DNA of 39,062 bases, taken from contig NZ_MZGT01000050.1 of the NCBI RefSeq assembly GCF_002029255.1, positions 1-39,062 of the forward strand. Direction: 5' to 3'. The translations under genes were made by a program, and so were the position numbers. This stretch comes from Clostridium chromiireducens. Lineage in GTDB: Bacteria > Bacillota > Clostridia > Clostridiales > Clostridiaceae. The notes under the pieces were generated by a model. The model ran no database searches. It worked only from the letters and a program-made list of their open reading frames with translations, and was not told where the DNA came from. Below are positions 25,869-34,194 of the stretch, piece by piece. Numbering within the stretch: the first letter of the stretch is position 1; every line of letters starts with the position of its first letter.

Positions 25869-27257
25869 CTACTTACTCCAAGCTCCGCTAGCCCCTAATT
25901 TATATCCATCAATTACAGTATTATAAGCCATAGCTCCAGATTGATATAAATAGTACCAATTTCCACTACTGTCCTGAAGCCATCCAGTTTTCATATCACC
26001 ATTAGCATCTAGATAATACCAATATCCTGTACTCTTATCAAGGAACCACATATTCTTCAAAGGATTTCCCAAAGCATCATTATATTGCCATTTACCATTA
26101 TTGTTTACCCATTGACTAGTTTTAGTTACAATATTTGTATTAGGATTGTTGGTTGTAGCACCGCTTGTCCCTCTATATACAGTTAATGTATATGTTCTTG
26201 TATCATATTCTTCATCGTCATCATCGTCATCATCATAGTCTTCTTCATTTGATACTTTTATCTTAATCTCATTTTTACCATTATTTAAATACACTCTTTT
26301 TCTACTATTAGAATCTACCTTATCGCCGTTAATCCTAACAACATCATCCTCATCCTCTGGGGCCGCCTTAACTATTATATTATCATAAGACTCATTAACA
26401 TTTGCTGAATACGACGTAACCTTTTGATTAAAAGTTGGAGTATATTTAATTGTGCCGTCTTCTATTCTTATATCATCTAAATATATAGGATCTTGATCAT
26501 TATCAGCTATGCCTGTCGCTGTATCTTTAGCACCTCTATATATATTTAAAGTATAAAGTCTTTCTTCGTCATCATCTTCATTTACAATTTCTATATAAAT
26601 AGTATTCTTTCCTTTATTTAAAGACACATCTTCCCTGTATTTATCATCTTCATCTACTTCACTATTATCTATTGTTACTGTATAACCATTATCCTCTGGT
26701 TCTGCTTTAATTTTTATTTCGCTAACATCAGCAGCAACATTTATATCGTATGATGTTTCATCTTTTGAAAAATCTATCTCACCATCACTTAAGATGATAT
26801 TTTTTAAGTAAATATCATCATATTGGGTTGACGCTCCTGTAGAATCCCCTCTATATATTGCTACAGTGTACGTACGTTGATTATCGCCATCACTATCTTG
26901 AACTTTTATTTCAAAAGTATTCTTTCCTTTTTCCAATTCAACTGATTTACTAAATGTTTTACTTCCATCTTCATCTGGATTTTCGCCATCAATAGTTACT
27001 TTATCACTATCATCTTCTGTTCTAACTCTAATTGTTGTTTCCTCAGTCGCTCTAGAAACATATGTTTTATATGTTGTTTTCCCATCTGAAAGAGAAATAC
27101 TATCCCCACCGCTTACACTAATACTTTTTAAATGAATGTCATTATCTGAAGCATAAGCTTTAGTGGCAGTTAAGCCTAAATATTTAACTGGTTCGATCAT
27201 TGAAAATGCCCCCATTAAAAGAGACATAGCTATTATTTTTTTTATATTCTTATTCAT
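25869..27257 (-). CDS. Secreted cell-wall-binding protein with three cadherin-like domains
   Basis: This 462-residue protein has a signal peptide (MNKNIKKIIAMSLLMGAFSM..., cut near AYA-SD). Three cadherin-like beta-sandwich domains follow at about 41-136, 146-242 and 255-370. Each has the pattern of a YLxxIxLSDGxI start, Pro-Glu-Asp loop and a GKNxIxIxV...RTYTLxIYRG end. The third carries an Asp/Glu run. About 90 C-terminal residues form cell-wall-binding repeats (GNWYYLYQSGAM) closed by a GYKLGASGAW module. It probably sits on the cell wall. It is the first of six paralogues. TATAGGAGG is the ribosome binding site. The function beyond wall attachment is unknown. Confidence 0.85.
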   Translation of the reverse strand: MNKNIKKIIAMSLLMGAFSMIEPVKYLGLTATKAYASDNDIHLKSISVSGGDSISLSDGKTTYKTYVSRATEETTIRVRTEDDSDKVTIDGENPDEDGSKTFSKSVELEKGKNTFEIKVQDSDGDNQRTYTVAIYRGDSTGASTQYDDIYLKNIILSDGEIDFSKDETSYDINVAADVSEIKIKAEPEDNGYTVTIDNSEVDEDDKYREDVSLNKGKNTIYIEIVNEDDDEERLYTLNIYRGAKDTATGIADNDQDPIYLDDIRIEDGTIKYTPTFNQKVTSYSANVNESYDNIIVKAAPEDEDDVVRINGDKVDSNSRKRVYLNNGKNEIKIKVSNEEDYDDDDDDDEEYDTRTYTLTVYRGTSGATTNNPNTNIVTKTSQWVNNNGKWQYNDALGNPLKNMWFLDKSTGYWYYLDANGDMKTGWLQDSSGNWYYLYQSGAMAYNTVIDGYKLGASGAWSK

Positions 27258-27285
27258 AAAATACCTCCTATACTATATACTTCTA

Positions 27286-27314
27286 ATTATAACATTACTG
27301 GGTATTTAAGTAAA
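27286..27314 (-). promoter_or_regulatory. Extended -10 promoter of the 25869-27257 gene
   Basis: On the minus strand TTTACT (27309-27314), a 17-base spacer and TATAAT (27286-27291) are seen, with TGT directly before the -10 (extended -10). It lies about 30 bases before the start codon. Confidence 0.7.
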
Positions 27315-27373
27315 ATGTACTTCTAAACAATTCTATTTAAAAAATTGCCATTTAATCTTTTAATATATAAATA

Positions 27374-27401
27374 AAAAGATGGGGAAAACTCCCCATCTTT
27401 T
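27374..27401. terminator. Rho-independent terminator of the major surface protein
   Basis: AAAAGATGGGG (27374-27384) and CCCCATCTTTT (27391-27401) pair perfectly around a 6-base loop, with T-rich flanks on both strands. It ends the gene at 27518-29278 and is symmetric enough to work both ways. Confidence 0.88.
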
Positions 27402-27517
27402 CTATTCTAAACTTATTGGTTTATCCCAACCATTAAGTGACTTACCAAATATATAAATTTGGAGTCTTTTCATTCACTCAGTAAGTAATTTATACAAAAT
27501 TATAACTTTCGTTTAAA

Positions 27518-29278
27518 TTATTTAACCCAAGCTCCTGATGCACCTAATACATAACCATCAACAGTTGTGTTAGCTAACATAGCTCCTGATGCATTTAGGT
27601 AGTACCAAGTTCCATTGTCATTTAACCAACCAGTAGCCATAGCTCCTGATGCATTTAAGTAGTACCAAGTACCGTTTTGGTTTAACCAACCAGTAGCCAT
27701 AGCTCCGTCAGCTTTTAAGTAGTACCAAACTCCGCCAACATTTGCCCAGTTATTAACAACTTTAGTACCAGTTGCATCATAGAAGTTCCAAGTTCCATCA
27801 GCTAATTTATCCCAACCAACTTTAGCAGGAGTAACTACTGGTGCTTCAGCCTCAGATTCAGCCTTTCCTTCTTGAACTGTTGTGTAAACATCTCCTGATG
27901 CATCCCAAGCAACTAAGCTATTTTCATCATATACTTCTAAAGAATCTAAAGATCTGTCACATGTAAACATTTCCTTGAAATCTCCAGCTTTTTCTGATTT
28001 TAATATTTTTCCTTGGTTTACAACCCAAACGTTACCGTCAATATCTATAGATACTCCAGCTGCACTAGCATTACCTTTAACGTCTTGGTCCTTATCTCCA
28101 TCTTTCTTAACTGCATAAGCATCTACTTTAATTTTATCTGTAAGATCAGCAGTAGTACTTAGGTTAAGAGCATCTAATTTAAGGTTTTTGTTTAATTTTA
28201 ACTTATAAGTTTTAACCTTATCGCTTGCGTCCATTTCAGTGTAATATATTACTCCATCAATAACTCTTAATCCTACAAATTTTTTAGAAGTAGCAGTACC
28301 TGAAGCATCATCATAAGTAACATCATTGTTGTCTGCTATATCTGCAACAGCATTCATTATTAAAGTATAAGCAAGATCAATATCACCTTCACCTGCAAGT
28401 GTAGCAGCTGATGCTAATTCATAAGATTCTACAGTTTTTGGTAAGTAAGCATCTTTCTCTTTATCTCCTTGAGCCTTAGAGATCTTTTGAAGATATACTT
28501 GTTGTTGTGGTGTTAAAGCAGCACCTTTACTTGTATAAACAGTTGCTCCTGAGAAGTTAACTCTGATAACTCTGTAGAAAGAGTCTTTATCTTGAGCTAT
28601 TGTTACAGGTGCAAATGCTGGATCTAAAGTTGCTGTTATTCCTTCTGTAACTTCATCAAACTCATCAATTTTAACCATTTTTTCTCCGTTAAATACACGG
28701 ATATTAGCTGTTTTATCAGCATCTACATACTTACCAGTTTTGTCTGTATATCCATAGTAAGTATTTCCTGTTGCTCCTGCTGACGCTGCAGTAGTAGCTT
28801 TATATTGATACCAAACATCTCCAAATTGGTTAGCTGCAACTTGAGTCAAATCATCAATTGTTACATAATCTCCATATCTGTCAGTTTTCTTTAATTTACT
28901 TTTTAATTTATCAGATGCAGTGCTCTTTGTATCACTAACAAGATCTTCATCTGATGCTTTACCAGTTGCTAAATCAACTATATATTCGTCACTTCCATCG
29001 AAAGCAGAAACGCTACTTGAGTCAAATTTAGCTCCTAAAGTTGCATCTGTTAAATCATCTAATTCTTTATCCTTATCTCCAGCATTGTAATAAACTGATT
29101 TGTTATCATCATCAGTTCTGTACCCTTGGTAGATATATTTACCATCTTTAAATGCTACAGCATTTTCGATAGTTCCTTCTTTAGTTCCTAGTCTTTCAGC
29201 AGCCATAGCAGGAACTACTGACATAATTGATGCAGCAGCTACTAATAAAGCTGTAATTTTGTTTGCTCTTTTAAACAT
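27518..29278 (-). CDS. Major secreted surface protein with cell-wall-binding repeats
   Basis: This 586-residue protein has a signal peptide ending near VPAMA-AE. Residues about 28-480 form a large, acidic, Ala/Asp/Lys-rich extracellular region that I cannot match to a family. It contains WYQYKATTAASAGAT and VWVVNQGKILKSE, which resemble beta-propeller or surface-layer strands. The last 100 or so residues are four GW/YY cell-wall repeats (ATGWLNQNGTWYYLNASGAM) and the GYVLGASGAW end. A strong AGGAGGG site and a near-consensus extended -10 promoter suggest high expression. It does not share the cadherin-like domains of its neighbours. An S-layer-like role is possible but not shown. Confidence 0.8.
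   Translation of the reverse strand: MFKRANKITALLVAAASIMSVVPAMAAERLGTKEGTIENAVAFKDGKYIYQGYRTDDDNKSVYYNAGDKDKELDDLTDATLGAKFDSSSVSAFDGSDEYIVDLATGKASDEDLVSDTKSTASDKLKSKLKKTDRYGDYVTIDDLTQVAANQFGDVWYQYKATTAASAGATGNTYYGYTDKTGKYVDADKTANIRVFNGEKMVKIDEFDEVTEGITATLDPAFAPVTIAQDKDSFYRVIRVNFSGATVYTSKGAALTPQQQVYLQKISKAQGDKEKDAYLPKTVESYELASAATLAGEGDIDLAYTLIMNAVADIADNNDVTYDDASGTATSKKFVGLRVIDGVIYYTEMDASDKVKTYKLKLNKNLKLDALNLSTTADLTDKIKVDAYAVKKDGDKDQDVKGNASAAGVSIDIDGNVWVVNQGKILKSEKAGDFKEMFTCDRSLDSLEVYDENSLVAWDASGDVYTTVQEGKAESEAEAPVVTPAKVGWDKLADGTWNFYDATGTKVVNNWANVGGVWYYLKADGAMATGWLNQNGTWYYLNASGAMATGWLNDNGTWYYLNASGAMLANTTVDGYVLGASGAWVK
27581..27700 (-). repeat. 60-base tandem repeat encoding cell-wall-binding motifs
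   Basis: Two near-identical 60-base units (27581-27640, 27641-27700) each encode the 20-residue wall-binding repeat, and a diverged third follows at 27701. Strong DNA-level identity, not only protein identity, suggests recent duplication or gene conversion. Confidence 0.75.
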
Positions 29279-29315
29279 AATTGTTATTCCCTCCTAAATT
29301 TTTAAATTCAGATAA

Positions 29316-29344
29316 ATTATAGCATTATTGTACAACCATGTAAA
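29316..29344 (-). promoter_or_regulatory. Strong extended -10 promoter of the major surface protein
   Basis: TTTACA (29339-29344), 17-base spacer and TATAAT (29316-29321) with TGC directly before the -10. Only one -35 base departs from consensus. The AGGAGGG site follows about 25 bases downstream. Confidence 0.8.
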
Positions 29345-29890
29345 GTTATATAATGCCTTAAAGTGTATATTTTGGTATAAATTTTATACTCAACAGTCCG
29401 CTTCATATGTAATTCATTTCAAACAACACTCGTTATGACAGTATATCATACCAAACCCAACTTGTACATAAATTGCTATTAAGTTTTTAAATTAACTATA
29501 TTGTCTATACTTTCCTGAGTTGTCACTAAATAATACAATATTATTTTTTGTTTTAGGTACTTTTTTTTAAAAACATTTTATATTTTTCAGATATTTTAGA
29601 AATTAATTATTTATATTCCTAAATTACCTTTAGTATCCTTAACTGTCATTATATAATACAATATTCCAATTTATTTTAGGTACTTTTTTTATTTTTAATT
29701 TTATTTTTTATTTAATTTCTTTTTCATTTACTTTTCTATTCTATATTGTATATAAAGAAATATATTTGAAACTTTTTTATCATTTGCTCAATTAATTTGA
29801 TTTAAGACTCATTTAATTATTTTCTTATCTCTTTTACTCATTTTTATCTTAAAAATCAAATAACTTTCTTTGCTATTTATAATACAAGCT
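29345..29890. other. Long intergenic region with a 47-base direct repeat
   Basis: This is the longest gap in the surface-protein region. No coding frame is convincing. Two direct repeats of about 47 bases lie at 29521-29568 and 29644-29690, 123 bases apart. They start TGTCA and share AATACAATATT and TTTTAGGTACTTTTTTT, with 7 differences. The region lies upstream of the strong promoter of the major surface protein, so the repeats could be regulatory, though this is not shown. Confidence 0.5.
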
Positions 29891-29898
29891 ATATATAT

Positions 29899-29942
29899 AA
29901 AAAGCTAAACTGTTGTAATATCTACCAACCGCTTAGCTTTTT
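29899..29942 (-). terminator. Terminator after the 29984-31426 gene
   Basis: AAAAGCTAA (29900-29908) pairs with TTAGCTTTT (29933-29941). On the minus strand the stem is followed by TTTTTAT. It lies about 40 bases after the stop codon. Confidence 0.65.
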
Positions 29943-29983
29943 CTTTCATAATTTTATAACTTATTAATCATCATATTAATATT

Positions 29984-31426
29984 CTACTTAATCCAAGCTC
30001 CATCTGCACCTAATTTGTATCCTTTAATAGTTGCACTTTTAGCCATGCTTCCATTTACTTGAAGATAATAATATTTACTATTATCTAAAATCCATCCAGT
30101 TTTCATTTTTCCTTCTGAATCAAAATAGTACCACTCATTATTTATTAATTGCCAACCACTTTGTCTTGCTCCACTTACATTTAAGTAATACCAGCTTCCA
30201 TTAAGATTTAGCCAACCTGTAGACATATTTCCATCTGCCTTTAAATAATAACTTCTACCAGCATTTCTATCATAAAACCAAGTGTTTTTTAGTGGTTGCC
30301 CTGTAGCATCATTATACTGCCAGTTATTATTTTTTTGTACCCATTGATTAATTTTAGTTGCTTCACCATTTTTACTACCAGTATTGCTAGCATCATTTAC
30401 ATTAGCTGGCATTTCTCCTCTATAGATATTTAATACATATGTTCTTTTTTTACCACTTAAATCCTCAATCTTTATCTTTATCTCATTTTTACCTTCATGT
30501 AACCTTACATCATCCTTTGTGTAATCTTCGGACTCTTCCACGGCATCTCCGTTAATCTCTACCATATATTTATTATTCTCTGGTTCGGCATGTATTGATA
30601 TTAATTCAACAGTTTCTTTAACTTTTACATTATATAAAGTTTCTGCTTTTGTTATGTTTAATTCAGCATCACTTAGTTTAATAAAATCTAGGTAAATATT
30701 ATCTTGAGCTTGTATTCCATTTGAATCGTCTTCTCTAGTTATATTAAGTTTATAACTTCTCTTCTTTTCTTTTTTATTTTCAACCTGTACTATTATTTCA
30801 TTTTTTCCTTTATCTAAATATACTGTTTGCTCATATCCATCATCTTCAGTTACTGGTGAACCATCAATAGTAATTGTATTATTTTTATCTTCAGGGGTAG
30901 CTTTTATATTTATTTTATCAATATTGGACTTAACATTTATGTCATAAGATTTTGTTTCCTTTTGAAAATTAATTATACCATTATTTAGTTTTATGCCACT
31001 TAAATAAACTTCTGCTGAATTACTATTTCCTCTTGTTACAATCAATGTATAAGTCTTTGACTTACCTTCATTATTAACAACTTCTATCTTTATAACATTT
31101 TCACCATCATCTAGGTCTACTAATTTTCTGTACTTATCACTTAAATCCACTACATCTCCATTTATTTGCACCTCTGCATCATCACTTTTAGGTTTAGCAG
31201 TAATTTTCACTTCATTAACTGAATCATCTACATTTACACTATAGTATGTTTTATCTGAATCAAAATCAATATCCGCGTCACTCATAGAAAGATTTTTCAA
31301 ATAAAAGCTGGTAGTTTCTGCATTAACTTTTGAATTTGTCAAATTTATATATTTTACTGGCTCAATTACTGAATAACTACTTATGACAAACAATACTAAA
31401 AGTATATGTTTAATATTTTTATTCAT
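29984..31426 (-). CDS. Secreted cell-wall-binding protein with three cadherin-like domains
   Basis: This 480-residue paralogue has a signal peptide (MNKNIKHILLVLFVISSYSV). Three cadherin-like beta-sandwich domains follow at about 41-133, 138-232 and 240-335, then five cell-wall repeats (NGSWYYLNVSG, NEWYYFDSEGKMKTGW) and a final GYKLGADGAW module. The sandwich domains are Asp/Glu/Lys rich, and the Pro-Glu-Asp loop could bind calcium as in cadherins, but this is not shown. It lies only 63 bases after the next gene upstream, with no terminator between, so the two are probably co-transcribed. Confidence 0.85.
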   Translation of the reverse strand: MNKNIKHILLVLFVISSYSVIEPVKYINLTNSKVNAETTSFYLKNLSMSDADIDFDSDKTYYSVNVDDSVNEVKITAKPKSDDAEVQINGDVVDLSDKYRKLVDLDDGENVIKIEVVNNEGKSKTYTLIVTRGNSNSAEVYLSGIKLNNGIINFQKETKSYDINVKSNIDKINIKATPEDKNNTITIDGSPVTEDDGYEQTVYLDKGKNEIIVQVENKKEKKRSYKLNITREDDSNGIQAQDNIYLDFIKLSDAELNITKAETLYNVKVKETVELISIHAEPENNKYMVEINGDAVEESEDYTKDDVRLHEGKNEIKIKIEDLSGKKRTYVLNIYRGEMPANVNDASNTGSKNGEATKINQWVQKNNNWQYNDATGQPLKNTWFYDRNAGRSYYLKADGNMSTGWLNLNGSWYYLNVSGARQSGWQLINNEWYYFDSEGKMKTGWILDNSKYYYLQVNGSMAKSATIKGYKLGADGAWIK

Positions 31427-31489
31427 AAATTATCACTTCTCCATCTTTTACATATTCATAAGTTTATAAACCATAAATAATAAATTAAA

Positions 31490-32671
31490 TTATCTTTTGT
31501 TTCCTATCCATGCTCCATCTAATCCTAGTTTATATCCATTAATTGTTGTATTTTTAGCCATAGAACCATCTTCTTTTAAATGGTAGTATTTCCCACTTGA
31601 GTCTTTAATCCATCCAGTCTGCATTATTCCAGATAAATCAAAATAATACCAATTACTATTTATTTCTTCCCATCCTGTTTGCATAGCCCCAGTTGAATCA
31701 AAATAATACCAATGGCTATCTTTTGCCAACCATCCAGTTGCCATTGTTCCATCACTTTGTAGGTAATAATTTTTATTAAAGTTCTTGTCGTAGAACCAAG
31801 TATTCAATAAAGATTTTCCTGTTGCATCATTATATTGCCACTTATTATTTACCTGTACCCATTGGCTTGTTTTAATGCTTGTACTCACATTTGTTGGGTC
31901 AATGTTAGATGTATTTTCATTTGAATCATCCTTTGTCTCTTTTCCTCTAATTATGTTTAGCTCATAAGTATTTTCTTTAGTACCATCTTTAATATATATT
32001 TCAATATTATTATTTCCTTTATTTAATTCTATGGTCTTTTCATATTTATCATCTTCATATACTGTTTCTCCGTCGACTTTAACTGTATAATCACTATCTT
32101 CTGGTTTTGCTTTTATTTCTATTTTGTCAACAGTATTATCAACATTAACAGTATAAGATTTTGTTTCCTTCGAGAATTCAATCTCTCCATCGCTTAATGT
32201 GATATCGCTTAGATAAATATTTTCATCTTCGTCGTCTTCAGTATCATCTTCATCCTCTGTGGTTGTTCCTCTTCTTATGTCTATAGTATAAGTTTTAGAT
32301 TTGCTTTTACCATTGGACAGCTTTATTGTAATTGTATTTTCTCCCTTATCTAAAGATACTTTTCTTTCATAATTATCATTCGAATCTACTTCACTACCAT
32401 CAATTTCAACAATTGCTTCAGAATCTTTTGGTTTAGCTGTAACTTTTACCTCTTCAATACTTCTTTTGACTGTTATATTATAAGAGGTTTTTTCCGAATC
32501 AAAATCTATCTTTCCTTCACTTAAATAAAGATCCTTCAATTTAAGATTTGTGTTAATAGCCGCGTTAGCTTCCACCTCGTTTGTTAAATTAATATATTTT
32601 GTTGGTTGAATTGTCATTAATGCATTTATAGCTAAAGTGATAGTTATTAAACGTTTAATCTTTATATTCAT
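31490..32671 (-). CDS. Secreted cell-wall-binding protein with two cadherin-like domains
   Basis: The start is ATG 32671 (MNIKIKRLITITLAIN), because GGGAGG lies 8 bases upstream. An ATG at 32686 overlaps that site. The protein has 393 residues: a signal peptide, two cadherin-like domains (about 45-135 and 145-240) separated by an acidic linker (TTEDEDDTEDDEDEN), and five wall-binding repeats. It closes with GYKLGLDGAW plus a basic tail NKR. It is the shortest complete paralogue and heads a probable two-gene unit with 29984-31426. Confidence 0.85.
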   Translation of the reverse strand: MNIKIKRLITITLAINALMTIQPTKYINLTNEVEANAAINTNLKLKDLYLSEGKIDFDSEKTSYNITVKRSIEEVKVTAKPKDSEAIVEIDGSEVDSNDNYERKVSLDKGENTITIKLSNGKSKSKTYTIDIRRGTTTEDEDDTEDDEDENIYLSDITLSDGEIEFSKETKSYTVNVDNTVDKIEIKAKPEDSDYTVKVDGETVYEDDKYEKTIELNKGNNNIEIYIKDGTKENTYELNIIRGKETKDDSNENTSNIDPTNVSTSIKTSQWVQVNNKWQYNDATGKSLLNTWFYDKNFNKNYYLQSDGTMATGWLAKDSHWYYFDSTGAMQTGWEEINSNWYYFDLSGIMQTGWIKDSSGKYYHLKEDGSMAKNTTINGYKLGLDGAWIGNKR

Positions 32672-32714
32672 TTTTATACCTCCCATTCATTTATATTCCT
32701 TAAATATATTATTA

Positions 32715-32743
32715 ATTCTACCATATTTTTTATATGATACAAT
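32715..32743 (-). promoter_or_regulatory. Extended -10 promoter of the 31490-32671 gene
   Basis: TAGAAT (32715-32720) is preceded by TGG. TTGTAT lies 16 bases upstream. The TGGTAGAATTA block is identical to those before two other paralogues. Confidence 0.6.
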
Positions 32744-32768
32744 TAGAACTCTCTATAAATCTAAAGAA

Positions 32769-32812
32769 AAAAGGCCGCCAAAAATAAATTTATTTTTGAA
32801 CAACCTTATTAT
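32769..32812 (-). terminator. Rho-independent terminator after the 32819-34027 gene
   Basis: The inverted repeat is centred on CAAAAATAAA/TTTATTTTTG (32780-32799) and extended by GC and GT pairs on both sides. On the minus strand it is followed by a T run. It begins directly after the stop codon. Confidence 0.75.
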
Positions 32813-32818
32813 ATTATT

Positions 32819-34027
32819 CTATCTAACCCATGCTCCGTCAGAACCCAATTTATATCCACTAACTGTTGTATTAGAAGCCATTGAACCATCAGCATATAGA
32901 TAATAGTATTTACCACCATCTATTATCCAGCCTGTTTTCATGCCACCATCGGCCCCTAAGTAATACCATTTTCCATTATTACTTAACCAACCCGTAGCCA
33001 TACTTCCATCAGCTTGTAGGAAATAGTTTTGATTATAATTTCTATCATAGAACCAATTATTTTTTACTGGATTTCCTGTTGCATCATTATATTGCCATCT
33101 TCCATTTACAAGCACCCATTGACTAGCTTTAACTGTCGATACATCAGAAGCATTATTTGGCGTTGAATTAGCAGTATTGCCTGAAGTATTTGAAGAAGTA
33201 CTTCCTCTATTTATCTTTATAGTATATACTCTATCATTATCATCATCATCTTCTATCTCTACTTCAAACTCATTTTCACCTTTTTCTAAATCCACCGTTT
33301 TCTTATACTTATCACCATCATCTACTTCATCGCCATCAATTGTAACTGTATAATCCTCATCTTCTGGTACTGCTTTAATTGGTACTTCATCTACATCACT
33401 AGCAACATTATAAGTATATGTAACTTTTGACTTTGATAAAGAAATACTTTCACCATTTATGCTAAGCTTATCTAAATAGATATCATCATAATCATCTGCA
33501 TCATCTTCTTCATCATCTGAAGTTGAAGAATCCCCAGTATACTTAATCTTAAGAGTATATTGACTTGCTACATCGTCATCATCTTCATACTTTACATCAG
33601 AATCAGGTTTAGAATTATATACTCTTATAACAAGAGTTGTTGTTCCTGATGATAAATCAATATCACTCGTAATACTTTTGCCTTTTGTAGAATCTGAAGT
33701 TCCTTTAAATACTTTAACATACTTTGTACTTGGACCATCTATATCAATCTGAACTGTCTTAGAGGAAGTCTTAGCATATAATTTATCTCCATCTGACACC
33801 TCATCTTCATCTACTCTGTTATCATAATCACTACTATCATAAAGCTTTATAGTATTTCCACTTGATGTTTTTAATTCTAAACTATCTAAACTTGTTTCAT
33901 CATTTTCATCATCATCTGATGCATATGCTTTTGTAGTTAATAAATTAACTTTTGCAGCTGGTGTAAAAGCCGAGACTGTTCCTATTGCTAATGCAATAGC
34001 AATTATTCTTTTTATATTTTTATTCAT
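32819..34027 (-). CDS. Secreted cell-wall-binding protein, divergent N-terminal domain plus cadherin-like domain
   Basis: This 402-residue protein has a signal peptide ending near AYA-SD, then a domain of about 120 residues (about 45-165, LDSLELKTSSGNTIKL...) that looks like a diverged sandwich. An acidic linker (SSTSDDEEDDADDYDD) leads to one cadherin-like domain (about 182-280) and four wall-binding repeats with the GYKLGSDGAW end. The first domain resembles those of the genes at 34195 and 35721 in layout only. Acid runs (DDDDND, DDDD) are frequent. Confidence 0.82.
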   Translation of the reverse strand: MNKNIKRIIAIALAIGTVSAFTPAAKVNLLTTKAYASDDDENDETSLDSLELKTSSGNTIKLYDSSDYDNRVDEDEVSDGDKLYAKTSSKTVQIDIDGPSTKYVKVFKGTSDSTKGKSITSDIDLSSGTTTLVIRVYNSKPDSDVKYEDDDDVASQYTLKIKYTGDSSTSDDEEDDADDYDDIYLDKLSINGESISLSKSKVTYTYNVASDVDEVPIKAVPEDEDYTVTIDGDEVDDGDKYKKTVDLEKGENEFEVEIEDDDDNDRVYTIKINRGSTSSNTSGNTANSTPNNASDVSTVKASQWVLVNGRWQYNDATGNPVKNNWFYDRNYNQNYFLQADGSMATGWLSNNGKWYYLGADGGMKTGWIIDGGKYYYLYADGSMASNTTVSGYKLGSDGAWVR

Positions 34028-34066
34028 ATTTATTCCTCCATTTTATCTATCGTCCTAATATACTTA

Positions 34067-34094
34067 ATTCTACCACTTTAATTTTGCTTGTCCA
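34067..34094 (-). promoter_or_regulatory. Extended -10 promoter of the 32819-34027 gene
   Basis: TAGAAT (34067-34072) is preceded by TGG, and TGGACA lies 16 bases upstream (34089-34094). The TGGTAGAATTA block is shared with the promoters near 32715 and 37496. Confidence 0.6.
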
Positions 34095-34194
34095 CTTAAA
34101 TTTCATTAAGCTTTCCTTACTTTATGAGCATAATTTAGTGGTACATTTGTTTATATGTCGTATTAGATTTATTAATATAACCTAATTCTATTTT

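Noticed and set aside
27581..27760. Regular 60-base repeats that could be taken for a CRISPR array
   Set aside because: The units are in frame, have no spacers and encode wall-binding motifs. No cas genes are present.
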